A stretch of DNA of 64,000 nt. It comes from Chamaecrista fasciculata (Eukaryota > Streptophyta > Magnoliopsida > Fabales > Fabaceae). Location: NCBI GenBank assembly GCA_003254925.1, contig QANZ01010957.1, positions 1 through 64,000 of the forward strand, in the 5' to 3' direction. Under the pieces are notes generated by a model. It did no database searches and was not told the DNA's origin. It saw nothing but the letters and a program-made list of their open reading frames with translations. This document shows positions 36,623-47,798 of the stretch, one piece after another. How positions within the stretch are numbered: the first letter of the stretch is position 1; each line of letters opens with the position of its first letter. A program made the position numbers and the translations under genes.

Positions 36623-37171
36623 TTGTTGAGTTCTCCCCGTAGAGAGAGATTCAGAGAATTGCAATATGGCCTCGTCATCATCATATCGACCAAACCAGAA
36701 AACAACAATGGGAACGAGGCACCACAATGGCGTTCTCAGGGCATCCCTTGTGACGAAGTTGACAGTGTCCCGTTGAATATTCTCGAGTTCCTCTGGGATG
36801 ACGACAACGCTGATGGCATGAGCAGTGAGCAGTCTAAGTTCGTGTTGTCGGATGAGTTTCTTACTAACGTACGCGTTTTTGATCACGTGTTCTCAAAACC
36901 ACGAAGTGGCGCAGAGGTTGACCCAGAAGGCGTGCATCCCCATGTTGCATCTTTTGTAGATTCGATTACGCTGACACAACCACCACCATCACCGCCACCA
37001 GTTGTAGAAAGCGTGCCAACTCAGATTGGTTATTCCGAAGTGATGACTTTGGTTAGGCCTCTAGGTACGCAACATTATTATATACCTGACCCCCTGCCCA
37101 TCTCATACCACCACCACCACTACTTCATTCTTCTCCTTATGTTCCCCCGCCGCCACCCTCTCAACCAATAA
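36623..37171 (+). CDS. Gene-like frame inside the inverted repeat, function unknown
   Basis: This is a 182-residue frame in sequence with ordinary codon composition, unlike the AT-rich arms. The middle looks like real protein: an acidic stretch (NILEFLWDDDNADGMSSEQ), then KFVLSDEFLTNVRVFDHVF, a proline run (QPPPSPPPVVESVP) and a His/Tyr-rich end. A separate ATG at 36666 (MASSSSYRPNQK) in another frame follows leader-like sequence with 'gagagagattcagagaattg', which suggests the true start was frame-shifted. I do not recognise the family. It is probably a host gene fragment carried within the repeat. A mirrored, incomplete copy of its end lies in the right arm. Confidence 0.4.
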   Translation: MLSSPRRERFRELQYGLVIIISTKPENNNGNEAPQWRSQGIPCDEVDSVPLNILEFLWDDDNADGMSSEQSKFVLSDEFLTNVRVFDHVFSKPRSGAEVDPEGVHPHVASFVDSITLTQPPPSPPPVVESVPTQIGYSEVMTLVRPLGTQHYYIPDPLPISYHHHHYFILLLMFPRRHPLNQ

Positions 37172-37642
37172 CTTGTTCTCAATCCATTCAACAATTCAGT
37201 ATGTCTATGACCACTCGCTCCCTTTCTCAACCACAATCCCAGACTACCACAACGTCTCTGCCAAATCAAACCCTAACATCGCCCTCGGATTAGACTATAC
37301 CACAATCCCCTCCTCCTCCCCCACCCTCACAATCACAAACTATCACAACTTCTCTTCCACCACCATCTCCTTCACCATGATAGTAGGGGTGTAGGAGATG
37401 GTGGTGGAAGAGAAGTTGTGGTAGTTTGTGATTGTGAGGGTAGCGGAGGAGGAGGGGATTGTGGTATAGTCTGATCTGAGGGCGATGTTAGGGTTTGATT
37501 TGGCAGAGACGTTGTGGTAGTTTGGGATTGTGGTTGAGAAAGGGAGGGAGTCGTCATAGACATACTGAATTGTTGAATGGATTGGGAACAAGTTATTGGT
37601 TGAGAGGGTGGCGGCGGGGGAACAAAAGGAGAAGAATGAAGT

Positions 37643-37823
37643 NNNNNNNNNNNNNNNNNNNNNNNNNNNNNNNNNNNNNNNNNNNNNNNNNNNNNNNNNN
37701 NNNNNNNNNNNNNNNNNNNNNNNNNNNNNNNNNNNNNNNNNNNNNNNNNNNNNNNNNNNNNNNNNNNNNNNNNNNNNNNNNNNNNNNNNNNNNNNNNNNN
37801 NNNNNNNNNNNNNNNNNNNNNNN
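37643..37823. other. Assembly gap (181 N)
   Basis: A run of N inside the right arm of the inverted repeat, followed by about 27 T. Gap size may be arbitrary. Confidence 0.99.
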
Positions 37824-38573
37824 TTTTTTTTTTTTTTTTTTTTTTTTTTTTGCGTGAGGCTGAAAGTTCAAATGTCTGAAATGCAAAAACACACTCACCC
37901 TGACGCCTTTATGTAGGCCATGCGACACCAACAAACCTACCCTCAACTCTCAAGCCTCCTAGCGGCGTCAAAATATTACACACTAACATACACCAATGTT
38001 TAATTTGTTGGATATGTTTTAGGAAAAGTGTATATAATAGTTATTCAATATTCTAAATATGCTAAATATTTTATTATTTAGATAATAATATTATTATTAC
38101 TCTCTCTCTTACTATCTACCTCTTTTTTTCTGATTGGTTTGTCATATTACTCAATTTAGTATTAGATCCTCTTTAAGACATGAAATTAAACTGTGCATTC
38201 AAAGGTCAATATATGGTGAATATACAATTTTCAAACCTCTTCAAATCATTACCCACTACATCAGATTGTGTCATTAAATGCTCCATCATAAATACGCCAA
38301 TATTCATATTTTAGGATCACCACCCAATAATATTTCTGAAGGCTTTCCAAACCCGCTTCCTTCATTCCTTTTTTATCTTATTTATATTTATACACGTTTA
38401 TTCAAATTTTCAACTTCCATTTATATATATATATATATATATATTAAGAAATAATCCTTTAACCAATCATCCTTATTCGAAATTGGATCCTCTGAATTTA
38501 GACTCTCTAGAGTTCTTTTTAATTGGACAATTTCTAACCATCTGATTTTGTTTTTTCAGTTGCGATTTTGACA

Positions 38574-39405
38574 TTACCCAAATATTGGAGTTTTTTCTGT
38601 TTCCTTAGGTGACAGGCTGTTTGGTATTGTGTGCACACCGGGAGACGTTCCGAAAGCCTAGGTCTTGATGACTAATGTTTTATGAATCATGACTGTGTGT
38701 TTGCTTACCTATTGTGAGGTATTTGGTTGACACGATTTGTCACCACCAGCGTTATGATATAATGAATTAATGTGATGATATTATCGTGCTGGTATTCATA
38801 TATAGTGGTACTGGGCCATATATGTATGTAAGGGTTGACATGTGAGTCCCCGCCAGTTTCCCAGTTGTGTATGCATGGTTTGTATTGTTATAAATTATCG
38901 TGTTTGGATTGAATAGTTAATTATTGATAAGCGTTCCTACAATCTGTTTGGATGTCAGTAAATACTAAATGGTAACAAACCAAGAGAAAATGCATAGAAA
39001 ACCTTGCTATCTCAGGCTACAATAGACAAGACTAACCGAATCGCTTATAGTTTAAATGTTTAATCATCTGATACCCTACACTGAGTTCGAAACGTCTTCT
39101 CACTAAAGGGATAGAGTAGATAGAACACCAAAAAGAGACTCACCAAAAATGAACCAAAGGCGAAGGCGAATGGAGGAGCAGCGACGAAAACCAGAAACAA
39201 ACCAAAGGTGACGAATGGAGGAGCAGAGTTACCGTAGGAGAAGTAAAGAGACGAAGGCGCTGTATCTTTGTGCAATTGGCAATTAGGGTGCGTACTGGGT
39301 GGGTATTTAGGGCTAGCGCTTTTTTTTTTTTATTTAAAAATATAATGAAAGATTTAAATCTTATTAAAATCGAGAATCTTATTGTAGTATAATGAAAGAT
39401 TTTAA
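38574..39405. other. Unassigned segment between inverted repeat and truncated gene
   Basis: On the minus strand, 39290-39150 looks like a 5' leader and first exon ('gccttcgtctctttacttct', then a possible donor 'tttttg/gtgagtctc' near 39145), but I cannot identify a gene. 'ataatgaaagattt' occurs twice (39341 and 39390), just before homology to the beta-glucosidase gene begins at about 39405. Confidence 0.35.
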
Positions 39406-41749
39406 AATTTGCTTCTTATTTTGTTTTGCAGAGGGAAAAGGAAAAGTGAATGAATTGGGTGTCAAATTCTATAATGATCTCATTGATGAGCTCATCTCAA
39501 ATGGTTTATTCCTATTCCCTCGCACTTACAAAACTCCAAGTTTGTTCATTTATAATGAGTCAAAATTCTATTTTTGTCTCTAATGTTTACTCAAAATTCT
39601 GTTTTGGTCCCTAATTTGTTTTTGTTCCATATTGGTCCTTAATGTTTCCTAAAAGTATTATAATTGGTCCACAACTATTGAATGTGGTCATATCTCTCTC
39701 GTCTCTAACCTGAACATGATAAAATCAGAGCTACAAATTAAATTTGATGAGTTCTTTCTTTTCCCATCAGTTGGTATGAAAGCGGGCCCGAAAATAAGCC
39801 ACATGTTTAATGAATTTAGTCATATCTCTCATTTCAAGTCCAAATGCAACAAAATCAAAGCTACAAGTTATTCTTGATAAGTTCTTTCTCTGTTTAATTA
39901 GAACCGTTGACAAATAATGTCAAATAATACTCTGAAAGCTAATAAAAAATAGGTGAAAAATGATTATAATAAGATAGAGAGATTGTTACAAACATAACAA
40001 ATTATGAATGATATAAAATGACTAAAATACCGTTTAATAAAATTTGAATGTGTGTTTAATAATAAGTAATTATAAGTATTTGAGTAAAAATATCTAAATA
40101 CTCAAGTATTAAAAACTCATAAATGAATTTTTTTTTTTTTGTGAATTGAATAGGCTTGACACCATCTGCGACACTCTTTCATTGGGATTTTCCACAAGCA
40201 TTAGAAGATAAATATGGAGGATTCCGAAGTCGACAAGTAGTGTGAGTATAGGACTAGCTATTATAAATCATTGTCCATTAAAATTAATATCCATGACTAA
40301 AATTAATTGCATAATAAGTTTTAATGTTGGTTTTTTTTAGATCAATGTTTATTTATTTATATAGGCAAGACAAATCATATTAACTTTTTTATTATTATTT
40401 TTTATTTGATTTGGAATTTAGGAATGACTTTGGTAAATATGCTGATTTCTGCTTCAAAACATTTGGTGATCGAGTTAAGTATTGGACTACTCTAAATGAA
40501 CCTTACATATTCACTACCATTGGCTCCAACAATGGTGCATTTCCACCGGGAAGATGTTCTAATTACGTCGGAAATTGCACCGCCGGCAACTCCGCCACCG
40601 AGCCCTACATTGTTGCTCACAACCTTCTTCTTTCTCATGCTGCAGCTGTTACATTGTACAAGACTAAGTATCAGGTTAATTGCCTTCATATTTATATTTA
40701 ATTTATTTTGCTATAATATATTTTGTAGTTTATCAATATATAACTTTGAGAGATTAATAATTAAAAAATATTAAAAATTATTTATAATATATATATAATA
40801 CATTTAAGTAACATGTGTGTATGTGTGTTTATGTAGGCTTCCCAGAAAGGGAAAATTGGGATTACATTAGTGACCAACTGGTATATACCAAAGTCTACAA
40901 ATGCTTTTGATTTTGAGGCTGCAAAACGAGCTCTGGATTTTAAGTTTGGATGGTAATGTGACAAAACATGAACTTTAATTATTACATTTTAAAACCCATT
41001 GGCTATGTATTTCTTTCTTTCTCTTTTTGTTGCCAAATCCAACTTTGATCCTCTTATTGTTTACATATATAATGTGTTTTCCTTAAAACATGATAGATTT
41101 TTAAATTAATTATATATTATCTTTTGAGTTTTGGCATCAATTCTTCTTTTTTAATTAAGGTATGCTGATCCTATTACATATGGTGACTATCCTAAGATCA
41201 TGAAGTCTATTGTTAGTGATAGGCTTCCCAAATTCACAAAAGCAGAATCAAAAATACTGAAAGGATCTTATGATTTTCTTGGTTTGAATTATTATACCAC
41301 AAACTATGCACAAAATGCTCCCTCTAATTCTCTCAACAAGAGTTATACTTCTGATGTTCAAGTCAATTTCTCAAGTAAGTATGAATATTATATTAGGCAA
41401 ATTACTCAAGTGTTTTATGCCATAGTACATAGTTTAGAAATCCTATCATTTTTAAAATTAATGTATCGCGTATCCACACCCGTACCCATACAAGTACCCG
41501 TACTTGTTCAAGTGCAACTAGCTCCTAAAAAACCATACATTTTCTTTCTTTAGTTTACTTTTCAAGAATATTGTACTGACACAGCAAAACATTACCCTTT
41601 TTTTCCTATGTTTTGGATGTTAATTAGATACGAGAAATGGTGTCACACTTGGTACCCCGGTAATATTCTTAAACTCTTGATTTTGAATTTTTAGATTATC
41701 ATGATATTATCTAAAGCCATGACATTAATTACATGTAGAGTTAAAAATT

Positions 41750-42021
41750 GAGTAAATTAACAATTTAGTCATTGAAAGATCAATGAGATAATAACTCGGT
41801 TCTTGAAATATTGAAATACACATTTAAACTCTGAAAGATTAAAATGATATACTGTTAATTCCTTGAAAGATTAAAACAATATATTATTTAGTCTATGAAA
41901 AAGACTAATAAATATACTATTTTAATCTTTTAAGGGAGAAACTGTGTATGTATTTCAATAGTTTAGGGACTAATAAATTGTGAGCCAGTAATCTTTCAGG
42001 GACCAAATTATTAATTTATTC
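41750..42021. mobile_element. Foldback MITE (GAGTAAATT family) in intron 10 of the truncated gene
   Basis: Starts GAGTAAATTAACAATTTAGTC and ends with the inverse TTAATTTATTC. The arms are made of 'gaaagat' phrases. A related element lies at 45992-46266. Confidence 0.6.
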
Positions 42022-42139
42022 CTAAAATTAATTATATGTACTTGTTAATTATACACTAAAAGAAGGAAATTCTGATGGTTTTGCAGACTGACATAGTTTG
42101 GCTTTATATATATCCCAAAGGAATCCATGATTTCTTGTT

Positions 42140-43932
42140 TGTTAGAAAATAAGATAGTGAAAATATCCCAAGAGGGGGGGTGAATTGGAAACTTTAAAAT
42201 CTTTTCCTGAAAATTCGTTCCTTGAAAAGCTTCCAGAGGAAGTATGACAGTTCCTTATACTTAGAAGAGTATATTCAAAAACTAAGTTGTTCCTGAAAAT
42301 ATATTTCCTTGAAAAGGCCTTGTCAGGAAGTCTGACACTTCCTTGAACGTACTTCCTTGAAAAATATTGTTAGGAAATAACAATGTTCCTGGACACAGCT
42401 TCCTTTAAAATCAGTGTAGAATAAAATGTTCAGGAAGTGCGTAAAAACAGTTTCCTTAACAAAAATAAATATTCAGGAAATGTAAAGAGTTAAGTTAAGG
42501 AACAAACACACCAAAACTTTTAGTGGTTCAAATAAGGGTATGATCCTTGATACGGAAATTTCCCTTATCCTACATCCACACCTCTAACCAACCAGCTAGA
42601 GGTCTCTTTATATATTGTATCAAAATACAATCTGCACGAAGCTTGGGATCACCCTACAGGTTTTACAACTTAACCCACATATGCTCTAAGGCAAGTCTCT
42701 CGGTATATTACTCCTTACGGAACCACACACGGCTCACCTACAAAGGTTTCACCCTAGGAGTTCACCTTCACTTCCTTAAAGCATACAACACGGGATAACC
42801 AACTTGGTTTTACAACACAACCCAAATGACTCTAAGGAAAGTATCTAAGTATATTGCTCTACAAGGAACCACACACGGTTCACCAACACTGGTTTCACCC
42901 TAAGAGCTCACTATCACTTCCTTAAAGATTTCACACTCAAGAATACAAGATGAAGAAGATTTTTTATTTATCTCACAAAGAGATTTTCGCTCAGGAACAA
43001 GAAGCACAAAGCTTCAGGAAGTCTGCACACAGCAGGAAGGATGTCTGCACACAGCAGGAAGGTCTTCTGCACACATCAGGAAGACTGCACTCAGCAGGAG
43101 GAAGTCTAAACGTGGAGAACTGATGATTTTGCACACAGCAACTTTCTAGATCGCTTCTCTCTTATTTTTCAACTTCAGAACTTCATTCTTTTATACAAAA
43201 CCAGAGCTAGCCGTTGTAGAAGATAGGAATGACAACATCAAATAGGCATTTCCTTTGATTTTGCTAATTGTCATAAGTGAAGGATCTGAATTGTAGTTGA
43301 CCTGCAAGATGAAATAATGTAATTAGTATATTGTATTAATTCCGATTAACCAAGATTTCAGATTGTAAATAATTATTTGTTAAGCTCAAATCTGATCTTC
43401 TTCAATTTGCCTTGTTTCCTGATATAGAATATTTCAGCTTTAATGATAGGATCAAGGAAATAAGGTAATCATGCTAATCTGCATCTGATATAGGAAATTT
43501 CAATTCATGCCTTTAATTTATTTCCAAATGAAGTGCAAAGCAAACATTTAATTCTTAATTCAATTAGGCATGTGGCAATAAATTCATAAACAACTGAGTA
43601 AATTCACCAACGAATCCTGAGGAATGATTTTTAGGAATATATTCTGTGAAAATCATGAAAATACATATTGGGACATCAAACTCTCAATTTATGCAATATA
43701 GTCCCTACAAGGCATATTCTCATATAATACATTAAGCATACATAAACATGAATATTAGGCCTTGAGATAAAACATGAAATGGGACAGAAATATATTCAGA
43801 AGTTGCAGATTAGTCCCTGTGTTTGATAAAAGATAACAGATGTTGCAATATAGTCCAAACACATAGTTAAACAAAATTTTTGCAAATTATCAAAAACATA
43901 AATAATTAATTATATCAAAATTTAGTCCAACA
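42140..43932 (+). mobile_element. Solo LTR (Copia-like, tentative) inside exon 11
   Basis: Starts TGTTAGAAAATAAG and ends TTTAGTCCAACA, flanked by an exact 5-bp duplication, ttgtt, at 42135-42139 and 43933-43937. The intact gene shows the empty site (tta-ttgtt-gtatgtg). It shares the ends and the 'caagaggggggtgaattgg' phrase with the LTR at 6794-8520. No internal region. Confidence 0.8.
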
Positions 43933-44432
43933 TTGTTGTATGTGAAGCAGAATTACAAGAACCCACCCATTTACATCACTGAAAATGGTATAAAACTTTC
44001 TCTTTAAGCCATTCTAAGTTTTAAGCTTCTTTAATTAGCTTAATTAGAATTTTTATATTTATGATGGTATTCAATTTAACCACTAATTTCTATAACCAGT
44101 TAAATAAATCAACTTATTAACAATTTAACGTATTCATTGACTCGTATCATTTTTAAAACATTAATATTATGTTAATTTATTCCCAAAATTTGCAGGAGTT
44201 GCTGAAGCAAAGAATGCCTCGAAACCAGTAAATGAAGCCATCAAGGACAGTATCAGAATTAGATACCTTGATGGCCATCTTAGAAATGTTCTTCAAGCTA
44301 TCAAGTGAGTGAAATATTGATTATTGTTACATACCCAATTAATAGTTTTGAATTACATTTTGTTATCAATCATATATCCTGCATTAGTGTCTTAATTTGC
44401 TTCTTATAATGAATTATTGTTAATGCATTATT

Positions 44433-44853
44433 GGAAAACCTACTATTTGGTCCCTATGTTTACACCGAGTAGTCAACTAATCAGTCCCTGAATAATCAAA
44501 TATACTGCTCAGTCCCTGAATAATCAAATATGCTACTCAATCCCTGAATTATTGTAATTGCCAACGATTTGGTTCCTGTGTCAAATTTAGGGATCAAAAA
44601 GTATAAATTCAAGGACTAAATAGTATAAATTTAAGGACCAAAAAATATAAAATTAGTTCAAATTCAGGGACCAAATAGTATTAATTTAGTACAAATTCAA
44701 AAATCAAAATATATAAAATTAATTCAAATTTAATTACCAAATCGTCACTAAAAATCAAATAGTTGATAATTGATATATTCCAAAAATCGTATATTTTGAT
44801 TTTCAAAAACCGATTAATCAGATGTAATTTTAGGGAGCATATAGTAGGTTTTC
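44433..44853. mobile_element. Foldback MITE in the last intron of the truncated gene
   Basis: Terminal inverted repeat GGAAAACCTACTATTTGGTCC / ATAGTAGGTTTTC with inverted 'gggaccaaat' arms. The flanking duplication is not clear. Confidence 0.6.
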
Positions 44854-45101
44854 TTAAAATTATTTAATCAATCACAATGATTTAATTTGTGTTATATATG
44901 TGTTGTAGGGATGGGGTGAATGTGAAGAGTTATTATGTATGGTCATTTCTTGATGACTTTGAGTGGGGTTCTGGCTACGCATATCGATATGGCATCACTT
45001 ATGTTGATTACAAAAATAATCTCACAAGACATTTTAAATATTCTGCTTATTGGTTCAAGAGGTTCCTTCTGCGTTAGTTATTTTATGTGTATATATACAT
45101 A

Positions 45102-45444
45102 GATCAAAGTATAAATTTGGTCTTATATCTTTTTACTGAGTTTCCAATTTGTTTCTATTTTCTTTTGTTGTACTTTTGGTCCCATGTCTTTGGGTCAATT
45201 GTAGAATTGATCTTATTTCTTTAGATTAGGTGCAGAAGTGATCTCATATCTTTACAAAAGGATCAATTAATGCAAAGATATAGGACCAATTCTGGAACTT
45301 CACTAAAAGATATGATACCAAAATGATGTGAGACTAAATTGGGACCTTTTATAAAGATATGAGATCAAAAGTGCAATAAAAAAAGATACAGAACTAAATT
45401 GGGAACTCAGGGAAAGATGAGACTGACTGAATTTGCATTTTGAA
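45102..45444. mobile_element. Decayed foldback MITE (GGTCAAAGTGCA family)
   Basis: Begins 'gatcaaagtataaatttggt' 25 bp after the stop codon and ends 'tttgcattttgaac'; inverted 'atatctttgcaaaagg'-type arms. Confidence 0.55.
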
Positions 45445-45991
45445 CTATATATATATATATATGAAGTTGTCATTGAAGCTCTGGAGAAATTGAGTCTTCT
45501 AGTTCAATTTGTGGTTATCACAGTATGGATCACTAGAATATAAAGAAATGAGGATAGACTATATATATCAGTAAGCACCTTTCAATTTGTATGTCTAAAG
45601 GGCAATAAGGTGTTTTTTTTCTTCTATGCAAAATGAATGAGCACCATTTGGTTATGCATTAATTACATGGTTTCCAAGAATTTCCTTCATTTAGATACAG
45701 TTTAAAGTATTTTAGCTTATTTTGTCAAAAAGTGCCAAACTTAAATATAAGTTATAGACACAAGCATGGCACCATTTTTTATGTTCAAAGATTGCAATTG
45801 TTTATGCATTTCTCATCATAAAGGTATTACAATGTATTGGTTCAAAAGACTTTTTAGGCCTGGCCCTTAGTTAGCCCACAAGGCTTGCAAAAAATAAAAA
45901 TTAAAAATCGAAGATTGGTTAGGGTTGGGCTGGTCTCAGCCTTTAGGGTTACAACAACAACGGCAACATGTCAACAAGAATAAGAATAAAA

Positions 45992-46266
45992 GAGTAAATT
46001 GATATTTTAGTCCTTAGATTATATGGATATTGTCATTTTAGTCGCTGATTTTTTTTTGGTATTGTTTGGTTTAGTTCTTGAAAATTCAAGACTCGTTACA
46101 AGTTAGTCTCTCCATAAACAACCTTATTGTGTACATCTTAGCTCGTGGAGGGATTAAATTGCAACAGTCAATAATTTTTAGGAATAAATTGAATATTTTA
46201 GAAAAATTCAACAACTAAAATAACATCACCTTCAAAACCTAAATCTATTACATTGATAATTTACTC
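45992..46266. mobile_element. Foldback MITE (GAGTAAATT family)
   Basis: Starts GAGTAAATTGATATTTTAGTC and ends 'ttgataatttactc'. Related to 41750-42021. Confidence 0.55.
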
Positions 46267-46310
46267 ATAAAATACTTACTCAACTGACTCTCAAAAGCAT
46301 ATAGCCTACT

Positions 46311-46497
46311 AACAAGTATTTGGTGTAATGGTAAGTGAGTCACATCCCAAATTGAGAGACCTATGTTCGAGTCTTGGAATCGATATTGTTATGAAGACGT
46401 TAATTGTTTGTTCTCGACTTGAATGAGATTAATCTTCGTTTACATCATTAAATAAAATAGGTGAGAGAAACTCATAATTATATAAAAAAGAAAAAAC
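46311..46497 (+). mobile_element. tRNA-derived SINE
   Basis: It has a pol III A box-like TGGTGTAATGGTAAG at about 46320 and a B box-like TGTTCGAGTCTTGG 40-50 bp downstream, followed by a body ending in 'atataaaaaagaaaaaa'. Flanking 'catatagcctact' and 'cataaggcctaag' may be a decayed target duplication. The box spacing fits a tRNA-like head, but the full tRNA fold is not kept. Confidence 0.55.
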
Positions 46498-47790
46498 ATA
46501 AGGCCTAAGTGTTGGGTCGGGTTCAATTTGGTCACATATACTTCCCTAGAAGTTTGTTCTAGGCCAGTTTTATCAATATATAATACAAATTAATTTAGAT
46601 GTTGAATCTCTAACAAAAATATTTAATTCGCGCCAAACTAAGAGGTAAAAAGTAAGCTTTGGGGCCTAACTAAAAGTTGATTATATATTTTAATTACTTC
46701 TAGGTCCATACTCTTCTAACCAAATAACTCATTAGCTATATTCTAATTAAATAAAAATATTTATTTAATTAACAAGTTGTAGTATTTCTCATTTAACATA
46801 TAATATAGATTTGGCGAACCTCTATACCTACGGCCTATTTTATAGCTCTCAAAAAATAATTAATTCACACCAATGTATAAGTCTATAAGAGATAAAGTCA
46901 TAAAACTAACGTTTGCAGCCTAATTAAAGTTTATTATGTTCTAATCACTTCTAGATTTCGACATACTTTTCCAGCCTATGAATTGGTTGTATTTCAATAA
47001 AATAATAATAATATTTATTTATTAAATGAATTATAATATTTTTACTATTCAATTGATTTGAACAAATGTACCTCCCTAAAGTGTAGCTCTAAGAAAATAT
47101 TTCGAATTTGAATTTAAAGAAACAAAAAGTAGCTCCTTTTGAGTTTTATGTCACTGTAAAAAAAATTATATTTTGATAATTTTGTAATTTGGTCAAATAA
47201 CTTCTTTAAAAGTTACTCATTGATTCCAATGATTGAATCTAATTATATCTCTCTCATTTTAAGTCTAATTGTGACCTGCAGTTCGAAAGAGCAGGTTATT
47301 CGATCTTGACGAGTCCCTTTTTTTTTTTTAAATTGGGACCATAAGCAAATAAGATCAAATTAGACTCTGAATATGAGTCCCTCATTTCATAGTCAAATGA
47401 GAAGTTGGTGAGATCTCTCTCATTTTAAATCTAATTGTGACGTGTTCAGGGCTACTGACTAATTTTGACGAGTCTTTTTGCCTCCTCAGTTGAGATTACC
47501 AACAAATGAGTTTTAATCTCAAGACTATTTGTTATCCGAATAAAAATAGGAAAAGTAACAGAGACTGAGACTGATCATTATGATTATTTTTTATATTCTT
47601 TTTTATATCTGGCATATATATATATATATATGTGATATTTAATGATAACATGCATGCATATACATTTACATGTTATGTCATTGATTAAAGTAACAGACAA
47701 CGACTAAAAATTAATTAGTTAACGTTTATAATTATTCAAGTACAAAATAATATATTTTATTATTCATGCATGAACTGAGGGTGCGTTTGG
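46498..47790. other. Non-coding, no element resolved
   Basis: AT-rich sequence with a (TA)n tract at 47612-47632. Only short frames without coding character. Confidence 0.4.
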
Positions 47791-47798
47791 TTTCCCTT

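Larger units (their letters stand above)
35855..38573. repeat. Large inverted repeat (arms 1.5 and 1.2 kb)
   Basis: The left arm 35855-37371 and right arm 37393-38573 are reverse complements around a 21-bp centre. Outer ends: tgtcaaaatcgcaac... and ...gttgcgattttgaca. The arms differ by scattered substitutions (for example near 37290 against 37470), so they are not a simple assembly mirror. The right arm lacks the counterpart of 36600-37128; a poly-T and the 181-base gap 37643-37823 stand there. No target duplication was found at the ends. Confidence 0.85.
39432..45077 (+). pseudogene. Truncated beta-glucosidase (GH1) copy lacking exons 1-4
   Basis: Nine exons match the intact gene exactly in length and phase: 39432-39503, 40154-40241, 40422-40674, 40837-40952, 41160-41374, 41628-41659, 42087-43987 (103 bp once the insert is set aside), 44196-44304, 44909-45077. 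They keep [23 protein letters not shown] and WSFLDDFEW, with no stop in the exons. Exons 1-4, including the signal peptide and FGAAS motif, are absent: homology to intron 4 fades at about 39405. The donor after exon 5 is weak (g/gtttat against g/gtaagt). A 1793-bp solo LTR (42140-43932) splits exon 11 upstream of the ENG nucleophile. Intron 5 is only 650 bp, close to what the intact gene probably had before its transposons. It cannot make a working enzyme as it stands. Confidence 0.9.

Noticed and set aside
37495-37946. Frames of 106-120 residues crossing the N run
   Set aside because: They consist mostly of unknown bases and poly-T; not evidence of a gene.
42547-42798. An 83-residue frame within the solo LTR
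   Set aside because: Lies in LTR non-coding sequence; no motif and no match to retroelement proteins that I recognise.
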